From an uncultured Collinsella sp. (GTDB taxonomy: Bacteria; Actinomycetota; Coriobacteriia; Coriobacteriales; Coriobacteriaceae): 15,131 nt of DNA. The stretch lies in NCBI GenBank assembly GCA_900542175.1, contig UQNC01000045.1:1-15131 (forward strand). Direction: 5' to 3'. Below, in pieces: positions 6,458 to 12,767 of this stretch (the first letter of the stretch is position 1; the number at the start of each line of letters is the position of its first letter). The notes under the pieces were generated by a model. It saw nothing but the letters and a program-made list of their open reading frames with translations, had not been told where the DNA came from and made no database searches. Made by a program: the position numbers and the translations under genes.

Positions 6458-6500
6458 GTTGACCTTTCATGGGGTCGAACCCGAAAGGGCACGGCCGCTT

Positions 6501-7361
6501 TCACAGATCGAGTCTACCCTGGGGATCGGTAAAACCGTCAGTACCTTCCTTGAGTTTCTTCTCGTCTGCCTTCACGCGACGCTCGAGCTTTTTTGTATCT
6601 TCGGCAGGCGGTAGGTTCTCAGGTACAATTCCGCGGTCGATGAGGCTGCCACGCACGCTTGTGTTGTTCTCGACGTGCTCTTGCTTGATCTGGTCCAGAC
6701 CGTACAGGTCGTGTTCCTCGGCGTTGAAGGCCGTCATCGAGTTCGTAAGGTCCTTTGCTTTGATGAGAACATCGGCTAGCCCGTCCGCCAATGCCGAGCT
6801 CTTGGATACGCCGAGCTGTTGCTTCATTTCCGCCGTGCTTCTGCCGCCGAATAACGCTTCATCGCCCTTCGACTTGATGATTGCGAATCCTTTGGAGTCC
6901 ACGCCGCGTTTGAACGCAATACCCGAGAGCTGTTTCTCTGAATCAGATAGCGAGTGGCGCGCCTGCAAGCGCTGAATCTCTGCGAAGCGCTGCTCTATGA
7001 GCTCTTGGCGGCGCGTCTGCACGGCGAAGTACGCCTGGGCGAGCGCGATCTCTGGCTTGTTTGAATCTCCGTTTTGGGCGATTAAATAGCATGCATAGCG
7101 CGTAAGCTTGTAGTCTTTAACCGCGCGAGCGGCGACACCGGCAGTTACCATTTTCGTGGTGTCACGAAAATGGGAATCAACTGGAGTTTTGTTTGTTTCG
7201 CACGAGACTTTTGCCCTCTTAACAACTTCGGCAAAGTTCTCCCATCGAGTGTACCCCATGGGTTCCATTAAATCGCGTGCGAGCCAATACTCAACGCCGT
7301 CTTCCACATTGGCGTAGCTATCAAGTTCGACACGCCACTTCTCGATATCTCTACTGTCCAT
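6501..7361 (-). CDS. dinD: DinD-family DNA-damage-inducible protein
   Basis: 286-residue homolog of DinD (E. coli protein about 275 residues), which is LexA-controlled in E. coli and is reported to interact with RecA filaments. Residues about 5-110 form a BRO-N-like domain (VEYWLARDLMEPMGYTRWENF). The family hallmarks follow: DYKLTRYACYLIAQNGD and IALAQAYFAVQTRRQE, about 90-135. The C-terminal signature EHVENNTSVRGSLIDRGIVP then NLPPAEDTKKLERR is complete. The start is the ATG at 7361, with GGAGGAG just upstream. No E. coli- or Bacillus-type LexA box is evident in the 160 bp before it, so SOS control is unproven here. It stands alone between the tRNA-end repeat and the flavoprotein gene. DinD proteins are often carried on mobile or accessory DNA, which fits that position. 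Confidence 0.92.
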   Translation of the reverse strand: MDSRDIEKWRVELDSYANVEDGVEYWLARDLMEPMGYTRWENFAEVVKRAKVSCETNKTPVDSHFRDTTKMVTAGVAARAVKDYKLTRYACYLIAQNGDSNKPEIALAQAYFAVQTRRQELIEQRFAEIQRLQARHSLSDSEKQLSGIAFKRGVDSKGFAIIKSKGDEALFGGRSTAEMKQQLGVSKSSALADGLADVLIKAKDLTNSMTAFNAEEHDLYGLDQIKQEHVENNTSVRGSLIDRGIVPENLPPAEDTKKLERRVKADEKKLKEGTDGFTDPQGRLDL

Positions 7362-7444
7362 ATCTCCTCCTCGCTGATCTATTGTCTATGCGCGCTTTGC
7401 CCGCTCTGTACTCAGAATAAGGATACGCTGCCGTGCGGACACGA

Positions 7445-7480
7445 ATGGGCCCCGTGCCACTTCGAGGTCACGGGGCCCAT
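7445..7480. terminator. Perfect 12-bp hairpin between the flavoprotein gene and dinD
   Basis: ATGGGCCCCGTG (7445-7456) pairs perfectly with CACGGGGCCCAT (7469-7480), loop 12 nt. It lies just downstream of the flavoprotein stop and upstream of dinD, both on the minus strand. Neither side has a real T-tract, so it may be an atypical terminator or an RNA-stabilising stem. Confidence 0.5.
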
Positions 7481-7522
7481 AGATATCGATTAGTTGTGCT
7501 CTGCTCTAGATAGGTGTCCAGT

Positions 7523-9049
7523 TTAATTCGATCGATAGTGCGAACCCAGGCTTTCGGTCCGCTTGCGCATGGCTTTGACCATCTCCGTTGCCAGCTGATT
7601 CTGCGATTGCAGGCGGGCGAGGGCTGCGATCTCGCTGTCATTGGCATGCGGCTTGCTCAGCGCAGTTGCCTCGTCTTTCAGGCTTTCAAGCTGTTGCAGG
7701 GCCTTGGATAGACCTGCTTCGGTCCTGTTGATCATGCAATAGGTGCTCATCGTGTGCTTAAGGCTGTGTGTCAGGCGTTCGGCATCTGTTGTGGCAATGC
7801 CATACTGAGGGAGGGCGATATCCATCGGAGCGGCCGCCTCGGGAGCGTCCAGCGCTGCTCGAGCTGCCGATGCGCCCGCGATGCGCCCGAATACGATGCC
7901 ATTGGCACTCGACAAGCCGCCGATGCGGTCGGCGCCGTGCATGCCGCCTGTTGCCTCACCGCAGGCGTAGAGGCCCTCAACGCCCGTGTACGCGGTCTTG
8001 TCGATTTTGATACCGCCGTTGGCGGCGTGGGCATACATCGCCACGCGCATCTCGTCGGTCGGCGCGATGCCGTGCTCGTCTTGTAGCCAGGTGGCAAAGG
8101 TCTGCACAAACTCGGGGACGTCCTCGCGGGGGAAGTCGTAGTGGAGCGCCAGGTCTTCGGCTCCCGCTTGGTCGATGGCTAGGTCGATAGCGCGAGAATC
8201 CAGACGCGAAGTGAAGGGACCATATCCGGAGCGTTGCTCGAGCAGATCGTTTAGCTTGCCGTCGGCAATATCGACCGACTGGTCGAACTTGACGTAGCGC
8301 CAGGTCTTCTCGTTAAATACAAGGTTTCGCTTGGGCTCGATGAAGCCGGGCATCATCTGCATGAACTCTATATTAGTAAGTGTTGCGCCGTGCGCCAGCG
8401 CGATGGCCTGCGAGGAGCTGAGCACATCAGCCGACGTAAGGCTGCGCTCGAACAGGCCGCTTGTGCCACCGGCTGCGATGATCGTGGCCTTGGCAGCAAA
8501 GGGCACGATTCGATTTTCGGTGAGGTCGTAGAGCACGGTTCCGGTTATTCTGCCGTTCGTGTCCTCAACAAGGTCGATAAGCTCATGGCGGGGGAGCAGG
8601 CGAATGCCGAGCGACTCGATCCGGGCTGTCAGAGCGTCCTCAAGGGGTTTGCGGGTGAGGCCGCGCCACATGCGCGTCTTGTGGTCAAAGCAGGGGATAA
8701 ACTGCTTTTGCTGGGCGCTCTCGGCGCTTTGCGGACGCTGGAGCTCAACGCCCAGGTCTTGCTCGAGCCATTCAATTGCCTGGGGAATGCTGTGGACAAA
8801 CGTCTGGACAAGATCGGGGTCGGCGACGCCGCCACCAACGGTCTGGATGGTATCGATAAGGTCTTGTTCGTCGTCTTCGTTAACGGGTCCGATAAGCCCC
8901 AAGCCCCAGGTTCCGGGGAAGAAGCTTGATCCACTCATAGTCTTGCCGGCGCTTGCCACAGTGACGGTCACGCCCGCGCGCGCCGCTTCGATGGCGGCGC
9001 AAAGGCCCGCAATGCCAGATCCAATTACCAGTACATCAGTCGATTCCAT
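7523..9049 (-). CDS. FAD-dependent oxidoreductase, NadB/fumarate reductase flavoprotein superfamily
   Basis: 508 residues. TDVLVIGSGIAGLCAAIEAA (4-23) is the FAD-binding Rossmann motif. Family blocks follow: a TRKPLEDAL segment, the ATIIAAGGTSGLF FAD segment, EFMQMMP (about 228-234), HAANGGIKID (about 341-350), YACGEATGGMHGADRIGG (about 361-378) and a final helical domain. Members use FAD for fumarate reduction, succinate or L-aspartate oxidation, or related dicarboxylate chemistry. The His of the usual QFHPT substrate motif is replaced (QMMP), while the second His and the Arg of HGADR are kept, so the substrate is uncertain. There is no heme domain, signal peptide, or iron-sulfur or membrane subunit beside it. 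nadA/nadC are also absent, so I do not call it nadB. ATG 9049 is chosen over 9106 because AAAGGA precedes it by 5 nt. Confidence 0.88.
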   Translation of the reverse strand: MESTDVLVIGSGIAGLCAAIEAARAGVTVTVASAGKTMSGSSFFPGTWGLGLIGPVNEDDEQDLIDTIQTVGGGVADPDLVQTFVHSIPQAIEWLEQDLGVELQRPQSAESAQQKQFIPCFDHKTRMWRGLTRKPLEDALTARIESLGIRLLPRHELIDLVEDTNGRITGTVLYDLTENRIVPFAAKATIIAAGGTSGLFERSLTSADVLSSSQAIALAHGATLTNIEFMQMMPGFIEPKRNLVFNEKTWRYVKFDQSVDIADGKLNDLLEQRSGYGPFTSRLDSRAIDLAIDQAGAEDLALHYDFPREDVPEFVQTFATWLQDEHGIAPTDEMRVAMYAHAANGGIKIDKTAYTGVEGLYACGEATGGMHGADRIGGLSSANGIVFGRIAGASAARAALDAPEAAAPMDIALPQYGIATTDAERLTHSLKHTMSTYCMINRTEAGLSKALQQLESLKDEATALSKPHANDSEIAALARLQSQNQLATEMVKAMRKRTESLGSHYRSN

Positions 9050-9213
9050 CGGATTCCTTTCTCGTCCGGCGCATTGTCGCACGGGTGATCGGCAATGGGG
9101 CCGCAAAGACTCGGCAAATCGGTAAAGGGCACATATGGCAGGTGGGCGTCATGGGCGTTCTGATGCTCCATCTCATCACATCTCGTATATCGCCCCAACT
9201 GATATATCGGCAT
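9025..9213 (-). CDS. Possible small ORF (62 aa) overlapping the flavoprotein start
   Basis: Runs from ATG 9213, after AGGG at 6-nt spacing, and ends 25 nt inside the flavoprotein gene in another frame. Its product includes LPYVPFTDLPSLCG and a Cys/Asp/Pro-rich end. From about codon 14 the codons mostly end in G or C, unlike a neutral spacer. I recognise no family. It may be a small coupled protein, a leader peptide or chance. Confidence 0.2.
   Translation of the reverse strand: MPIYQLGRYTRCDEMEHQNAHDAHLPYVPFTDLPSLCGPIADHPCDNAPDEKGIRWNRLMYW
9186..9206. promoter_or_regulatory. Inverted repeat upstream of the flavoprotein gene
   Basis: TATATC, 9 nt, then GATATA forms a dyad about 140 bp before the flavoprotein start. 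It could be an operator or AT-rich promoter material. No -35/-10 pair is convincing. Confidence 0.2.
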
Positions 9214-9237
9214 TAGCTACCCTGCGACAGTGCAAAC

Positions 9238-9271
9238 AAAAAGAGCCGCCACCTTAAAAGGTAGCGGCTCT
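9238..9271 (-). terminator. Terminator of the scaffold/GGGtGRT operon
   Basis: On the minus strand AGAGCCGCTACC pairs with GGTGGCGGCTCT (12 bp, one wobble; plus 9242-9271) and is followed by a run of five Ts (plus 9238-9242). It lies 35 bp past the GGGtGRT stop. Confidence 0.9.
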
Positions 9272-9305
9272 AAAGCTCAACTATATGAGCATCGCGCGGG
9301 CGCGA

Positions 9306-10310
9306 TTAGGCCTTGAGGGCCTCCTCGACGGCGACAGCGCAAGCGACGGTGGCACCGACCATGGGGTTGTTGCCCATGCCGATGAGACCCATCATGTCGA
9401 CGTGCGCAGGCACGGAGGAAGAACCAGCGAACTGGGCGTCGGAGTGCATACGGCCCATGGTGTCGGTCATGCCGTAAGAGGCGGGGCCGGCGCCCATGTT
9501 GTCCGGGTGCAGGGTACGGCCAGTGCCGCCACCAGAAGCGACGGAGAAGTACTTCTTGCCAGCCTCGAGGCGCTCCTTCTTGTAGGTGCCAGCGACGGGG
9601 TGCTGGAAGCGCGTGGGGTTGGTGGAGTTACCGGTGATCGAGATGTCGACGTTCTCGTGCCACATGATGGCAACGCCCTCGCGGACGTCGTCGGAGCCGT
9701 AGCAGTTAACGGCAGCGCGGGGACCATCGGAGTAGGGGATGGTCTCGACGACCTTGAGCTCGCCCGTGTAGTAGTCGAACTGGGTCTTCACGTAGGTGAA
9801 GCCGTTGATGCGGGCGATGATCTGAGCAGCGTCCTTGCCCAGACCGTTGAGGATGACGCGCAGCGGCTTCTTGCGAGCCTTGTTGGCGTTCAGAGCCAGG
9901 CCGATAGCACCCTCAGCGGCAGCGAAGGACTCGTGGCCAGCCAGGAAGGCGAAGCACTCGGTGTCGTCGGAGAGCAGCATAGCGCCCAGGTTGCCGTGGC
10001 CCAGACCGACCTTGCGGTCCTCGGCGACGGAGCCGGGAACGGTGAAGGCCTGGATGCCCTCGCCGATGATGGCGGCAGCCTCAGAAGCGGTCTTGGCGCC
10101 ACGCTTGACAGCGAGAGCGCAACCGAGGGTGTAGGCCCACTCGGCGTTCTGGAAGGCGATGGACTGGGTGTTGTTGACGATCTCACGCGGGTTGAAGCCC
10201 TTGTCGGTGCAGATCTGCAGAGCTTCCTCGAGGGAGGCGATGCCGTTGTCGGCGAGGCACTTGTTGATCTTGTCAGCGCGGCGCTCGTAACCTTCGAACG
10301 TAACAGTCAT
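9306..10310 (-). CDS. GGGtGRT protein
   Basis: 334-residue protein of the family named after its GGGTGRT motif, seen here at 260-266 after YFSVAS. Other conserved-looking blocks are VGLGHGNLGAMLLSDDTECFAFLAGHESFAAAEGAI in two parts (about 101-120 and 121-136), YGSDDVREG (204-212), SITGNSTNPTRFQHPVAG (224-241) and HVDMMGLIGMGNNPMVGATV (303-322). Many Gly-rich loops and several His (H105, H126, H218, H237, H268, H303) suggest a globular, perhaps metal- or nucleotide-binding protein; no signal peptide or membrane helix is visible. No reaction has been established for the family, to my knowledge. Its gene lies 18 bp after the NifU-like scaffold gene, with GGGAGG before ATG 10310, so the two form one operon ending in a strong terminator. 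The context suggests a task tied to Fe-S cluster assembly or to a cluster-dependent process. Confidence 0.93.
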   Translation of the reverse strand: MTVTFEGYERRADKINKCLADNGIASLEEALQICTDKGFNPREIVNNTQSIAFQNAEWAYTLGCALAVKRGAKTASEAAAIIGEGIQAFTVPGSVAEDRKVGLGHGNLGAMLLSDDTECFAFLAGHESFAAAEGAIGLALNANKARKKPLRVILNGLGKDAAQIIARINGFTYVKTQFDYYTGELKVVETIPYSDGPRAAVNCYGSDDVREGVAIMWHENVDISITGNSTNPTRFQHPVAGTYKKERLEAGKKYFSVASGGGTGRTLHPDNMGAGPASYGMTDTMGRMHSDAQFAGSSSVPAHVDMMGLIGMGNNPMVGATVACAVAVEEALKA

Positions 10311-10328
10311 AGTTATTTCCCTCCCTTT

Positions 10329-11063
10329 CTACTCGTGAACCGGGAACACGCTGGCGACGGAGTGAGTCTCCTCGTCGGTGCGCGGGTCGATGTACTTGGC
10401 AGCGTTCTCCCACTGACCATAGTGGCCCATAGCGCCAGCGATGGCCTCCTCGGGGGTCTTGCCGGCCTTGACGGCGTCGGTGAACTTGCCGAGGTTCAGG
10501 AACTCGAATGCGATGATCTCGTTCTTGTCGTTGAGAGCCATGCGGGTGACGTAGCCCTGAGCGAGCTCAAGATAACGAGCGCCCTTGGCCTTGGTGCCGA
10601 ACATGGTGCCGACCTGAGAGCGAAGGCCCTTGCCGAGGTCGTCGAGGGAGGCGCCCACGGGCAGGCCGCCCTCGGAGAACGCGGTCTGGCTGCGGCCGTA
10701 AACGATCTGCAGGAAGATCTCGCGCATAGCAACGTTGATGGCGTCGCAGACGAGGTCGGTGTTGAGGGCCTCGAGGATGGTCTTACCGGGAAGGATCTCG
10801 GAAGCCATGGCAGCAGAGTGGGTCATGCCCGAGCAGCCGATGGTCTCAACGAGGGCCTCCTCGATGATGCCGTCCTTGACGTTCAGCGTGAGCTTGCAGG
10901 CGCCCTGCTGAGGTGCGCACCAACCCACACCGTGCGTAAGACCGGAGATGTCGGAAATCTCCTTAGCCTGGACCCACTTGCCCTCCTCGGGGATGGGTGC
11001 GGGGCCGTGGTATGCACCCTTGGCAACGGGGCACATGTTCTCCACTTCCTGTGAGTACTGCAT
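10329..11063 (-). CDS. NifU/IscU-like iron-sulfur cluster scaffold, GGGtGRT partner
   Basis: 244-residue cytoplasmic protein whose middle resembles the NifU_N/IscU fold. GVGWCAPQQGACKLTLNVKDG (two pieces, about 45-65) is followed by IEEALVETIGCSGMTHSAAM (67-86), where GCSG matches the IscU GC-S/G cluster ligand. Cysteines are C11, C49, C56, C77 and C106. The classic third IscU cysteine near the end is not present, and a C-terminal region of about 120 residues differs from IscU, with LGKFTDAVKAGKTPEEAI and a final FPVHE. This marks the divergent scaffold group that travels with GGGtGRT proteins rather than a general SUF/ISC scaffold. ATG 11063 follows GAGGAGAGGC, so the upstream in-frame start at 11147 is rejected. 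First gene of the operon. It lies about 1.3 kb from sufU on the same strand. Confidence 0.88.
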   Translation of the reverse strand: MQYSQEVENMCPVAKGAYHGPAPIPEEGKWVQAKEISDISGLTHGVGWCAPQQGACKLTLNVKDGIIEEALVETIGCSGMTHSAAMASEILPGKTILEALNTDLVCDAINVAMREIFLQIVYGRSQTAFSEGGLPVGASLDDLGKGLRSQVGTMFGTKAKGARYLELAQGYVTRMALNDKNEIIAFEFLNLGKFTDAVKAGKTPEEAIAGAMGHYGQWENAAKYIDPRTDEETHSVASVFPVHE

Positions 11064-11098
11064 GCCTCTCCTCTCTATCGTGTTGGCGTCCCGTCTGG

Positions 11099-11138
11099 GG
11101 GTCGTGGCTGGCGATTGCCGGGCGACCCTTCGAAAGGG
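11099..11138 (-). promoter_or_regulatory. Leader with mutually exclusive hairpins before the scaffold gene
   Basis: In the minus-strand leader, CCCTT-TCG-AAGGG (11138-11126) shares its GGG with a longer pairing, GGGTCG (11128-11123) to CGACCC (11104-11099). Only one can form at a time. It precedes a good Shine-Dalgarno by about 30 nt. No known riboswitch is recognised. Confidence 0.25.
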
Positions 11139-11156
11139 ACATGACATGCAGCCCCT

Positions 11157-11162
11157 ATAATA
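11157..11162 (-). promoter_or_regulatory. Candidate -10 box for the scaffold/GGGtGRT operon
   Basis: TATTAT on the minus strand would start transcription near 11150, giving a leader of about 85 nt. The matching -35 region (CGAATA) is poor, so an activator may be needed or the call may be wrong. The divergent gap 11064-11466 has no credible gene. It holds this site, the leader hairpins, a LacI-like dyad at 11229-11242 (TTGAAACGGTTTAA, imperfect) and the transposase promoter. Confidence 0.35.
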
Positions 11163-11404
11163 CCGCGAAATGCACGGAATATTCGGCGAACGGCTCAGTT
11201 TTCGTAGCGAGAAGTCCGGAAGTTTTAATTGAAACGGTTTAACTATATGTTCTGTGGTCGCGAATTTCCGTAGAGGGGGTTCGTCTTGGGCAAGCTTTTG
11301 GTCAGCTCTTGTATGCGTTGCGGGGTCTGACCTGTTGCAACGGTGCCGTTCGCCGCCCGTTTACTGCCTTTGGCCGCGCGAGTGTATTGTTTTGCGTGAA
11401 TGTT

Positions 11405-11433
11405 TTGATGGCACGCTTCAATCGTGCTGTATT
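11405..11433 (+). promoter_or_regulatory. Promoter with dyad spacer for the RAYT gene
   Basis: TTGATG (11405-11410) and TGTATT (11428-11433) are 17 nt apart. The whole spacer is the dyad GCACG-CTTCAAT-CGTGC. A protein bound there would block RNA polymerase, so it is a candidate autoregulation or REP-like recognition site. Confidence 0.35.
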
Positions 11434-11466
11434 GGATGGCAATCAGATCCCGGCGAAGGGAGCGCC

Positions 11467-12267
11467 ATGCAGCGCGTTTGGAGAACGGTTACCGGCTTTT
11501 ACCATGTTTGTGCCCGCGGTGTGGGCAAGCAGCTCATCTTTGAGGGCGATGAAGACCGGTGGGAGTTTTTGGAGCTGATGCGTGATTGCTGCCGCGAGGC
11601 GGGCGTGACGGTTGTAGCCTGGTGCCTTATGGGCAATCACGTGCATTTGGTGCTTGCAGATTACGAGGACGCGATGAGCGCGGCGATGCACCGGCTGCTT
11701 TTGACGTACGCGCGGCGGTTCAATAAACGCACGGGGCGCACGGGCCATCTGTTCCAGAACCGTTTTGACCGGCGCTCGCTCGATACCGACCGTTATCTGA
11801 TGGCTGCCATTCGCTATGTTCACGCTAATCCGCAGGAGGCGGGTATCGCCCTGATCGAGCGTTATCCCTGGAGCAGCTTTGCCGAGTATCTTCGAGCGTA
11901 TGACAACGATATGACGAGGGGATTTTCGGATCCTTCTTGTGTGCTTGAGCTCTTTGAGTCTGCCAAGGGGTTTCTGGATTATTCTCTGTCGATGCCCGAT
12001 GGTTCCGATCCGGTGATTCACGATATGGATGAGACGGAGTGGGAGCGGCGTGCGTTTGCCGACAAGATGGCGAAGCGCCTGGGTGTGCCGCTCAACGAAC
12101 TCAAGACCGTAGCGCCCTCGCGGCGAGACGGAATCATTTTCGCTCTGCACGATGGCGGCTACACGGTGCGCGAGATCGAACGGTATACGGGAATCAGCAA
12201 GAGTACCGTCTCTCGTATCGTGCGCGCTTATGCGCAGGTAAAGGCTCAGGCTGAGGGCTCGGAATAG
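11467..12267 (+). CDS. Y1 (HUH) transposase, REP-associated tyrosine transposase-like
   Basis: 266 residues. The Y1 transposase domain covers about 1-145: FYHVCARGVGKQLIF opens it, and WCLMGNHVHLVL (52-63) carries the HUH metal-binding pair H58 and H60. YARRFNKRTGRTGHLFQNRF (81-100) and RYLMAAIRYVHANPQEAG (109-126) follow. The nucleophile Tyr is probably Y110 or Y117. These are RAYT hallmarks (HVH; YxxxNP). A C-terminal helix-turn-helix, YTVREIERYTGISKSTVSRI (232-251), may bind DNA, a part that many short IS200 transposases lack. ATG 11467 follows AAGGGAG; the in-frame ATG at 11254 has no such support. The gene is intact and single, with no IS ends or target duplication visible, which is typical of domesticated RAYT genes. 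It interrupts the region between two minus-strand Fe-S loci. Confidence 0.9.
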   Translation: MQRVWRTVTGFYHVCARGVGKQLIFEGDEDRWEFLELMRDCCREAGVTVVAWCLMGNHVHLVLADYEDAMSAAMHRLLLTYARRFNKRTGRTGHLFQNRFDRRSLDTDRYLMAAIRYVHANPQEAGIALIERYPWSSFAEYLRAYDNDMTRGFSDPSCVLELFESAKGFLDYSLSMPDGSDPVIHDMDETEWERRAFADKMAKRLGVPLNELKTVAPSRRDGIIFALHDGGYTVREIERYTGISKSTVSRIVRAYAQVKAQAEGSE

Positions 12268-12304
12268 AAAATGGCCGAACCACTCTTGTCAAGCGATTCG
12301 GCCA
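12268..12304. terminator. Bidirectional terminator between the RAYT gene and sufU
   Basis: TGGCCGAA (12272-12279) pairs with TTCGGCCA (12297-12304), loop 17 nt. On the minus strand TTTTC follows, suiting the suf operon end. On the plus strand the tail is AATAAAATTCTT, so it may also end the transposase transcript. Confidence 0.6.
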
Positions 12305-12322
12305 ATAAAATTCTTAAGATTT

Positions 12323-12351
12323 GGGACAAATACTACTGATTATTTTGTCCC
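12323..12351 (-). terminator. Hairpin overlapping the sufU stop codon
   Basis: GGGACAAA (12323-12330) and TTTGTCCC (12344-12351) form a perfect 8-bp stem that includes the last sufU codons and its TAG. The minus-strand tail is AAATCTTAAG, so termination alone is weak. It may protect the 3' end ahead of the stronger hairpin at 12272-12304. Confidence 0.4.
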
Positions 12352-12767
12352 GTGAGCATGCCGTCGAGGGTGCGCCAGGCGAGCTCGGCGCATTTGACGC
12401 GGGCGGGCATGTGCGAGATGTCCTGGAGCTGGGCGGCTTCGTCCAGGTCTTCCAGGTCCTCCTCGGAGAGCTTCTCGCCGCGGATCATGGCGAGGAAGAG
12501 CTCTGCCAGGTGGCGAGCTTCCTCGACGGTCTCGCCGGTGATGAGGTCGGCCATGATGTCGGCACTGGCCTGGCTGATGGCGCAGCCGTGACCGGTAAAG
12601 GAGGCCTCCTCGATCACGTTGTTCTCGACACGCAGCTGCAAGGTGAGCTCGTCTCCGCAGCTAGGGTTGATGCCGTCGTGCTCGTGCGTGGGAGCATCCA
12701 TCTCGTACTTATAGTCGGGGTGCGAGTTGTGCTCCATAAATGTGGTGGAGGTGTACAGATTACCCAT
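12333..12767 (-). CDS. sufU: SufU, iron-sulfur assembly sulfur-transfer protein
   Basis: 144-residue SufU. It accepts the persulfide from SufS and passes sulfur to the SufBCD scaffold; it is zinc-bound rather than a true scaffold in Bacillus. NPSCGDELTLQL (34-45) gives C37 and D39, GHGCAISQAS (59-68) gives C62, and ARVKCAELAW (122-131) gives C126. These match the three Cys and one Asp zinc ligands of B. subtilis SufU. The SufU-specific insertion between the second and third cysteine is present (about 95-120, with EDLEDLDEAAQLQDIS). ATG 12767 overlaps the sufS stop by 8 nt (ATGGGTAA), so translation is coupled. Last gene of the operon. It differs clearly from the NifU-like protein at 10329, which lacks these ligands in this spacing. 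Confidence 0.96.
   Translation of the reverse strand: MGNLYTSTTFMEHNSHPDYKYEMDAPTHEHDGINPSCGDELTLQLRVENNVIEEASFTGHGCAISQASADIMADLITGETVEEARHLAELFLAMIRGEKLSEEDLEDLDEAAQLQDISHMPARVKCAELAWRTLDGMLTGQNNQ

Larger units (their letters stand above)
6397..6483 (+). repeat. 87-bp tRNA-end/terminator repeat unit, copy B
   Basis: Second copy of the unit at 6220-6306, 177 bp downstream. The tRNA end, ATGTTA, TTTTTTGTTGACCT and CATGGGGTCGAACCCG are conserved. The terminator stem has a different sequence. The distal stem is CCTTTC (6463-6468) with GAAAGG (6483-6488), replacing CCTCG/CGGGG of copy A, so both arms changed together around the same GGGT-CGA-ACCC cap. Confidence 0.75.

Noticed and set aside
6198..6470. 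90-residue minus-strand frame over the tRNA-Lys repeats
   Set aside because: Its AVRGSNPG-type ends are translated tRNA sequence, a common false call.
6281..6488. CRISPR array or inverted tRNA in the repeat region
   Set aside because: Only two repeat copies, of 87 bp, and they are not short. GGGTCGAACCC resembles an inverted T-arm, but no acceptor or anticodon stem surrounds it.
7362..7440. LexA box upstream of dinD
   Set aside because: CTGAGTACAG is only a partial match to the E. coli CTGT-N8-ACAG and lacks symmetry. No Bacillus- or actinobacterial-type GAAC/GTTC dyad is present.
7523..9049. nadB (L-aspartate oxidase)
   Set aside because: Same superfamily, but the QFHPT His and the HGANRMASNSLLE context are altered and no nadA/nadC are nearby.
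9285..11054. 589-residue open frame on the plus strand, antisense to the scaffold/GGGtGRT genes
   Set aside because: Gly/Val/Asp/Leu-rich, no family motif, and mirrors two clear genes with Shine-Dalgarno sites on the other strand. Long antisense frames are common with high G/C third positions.
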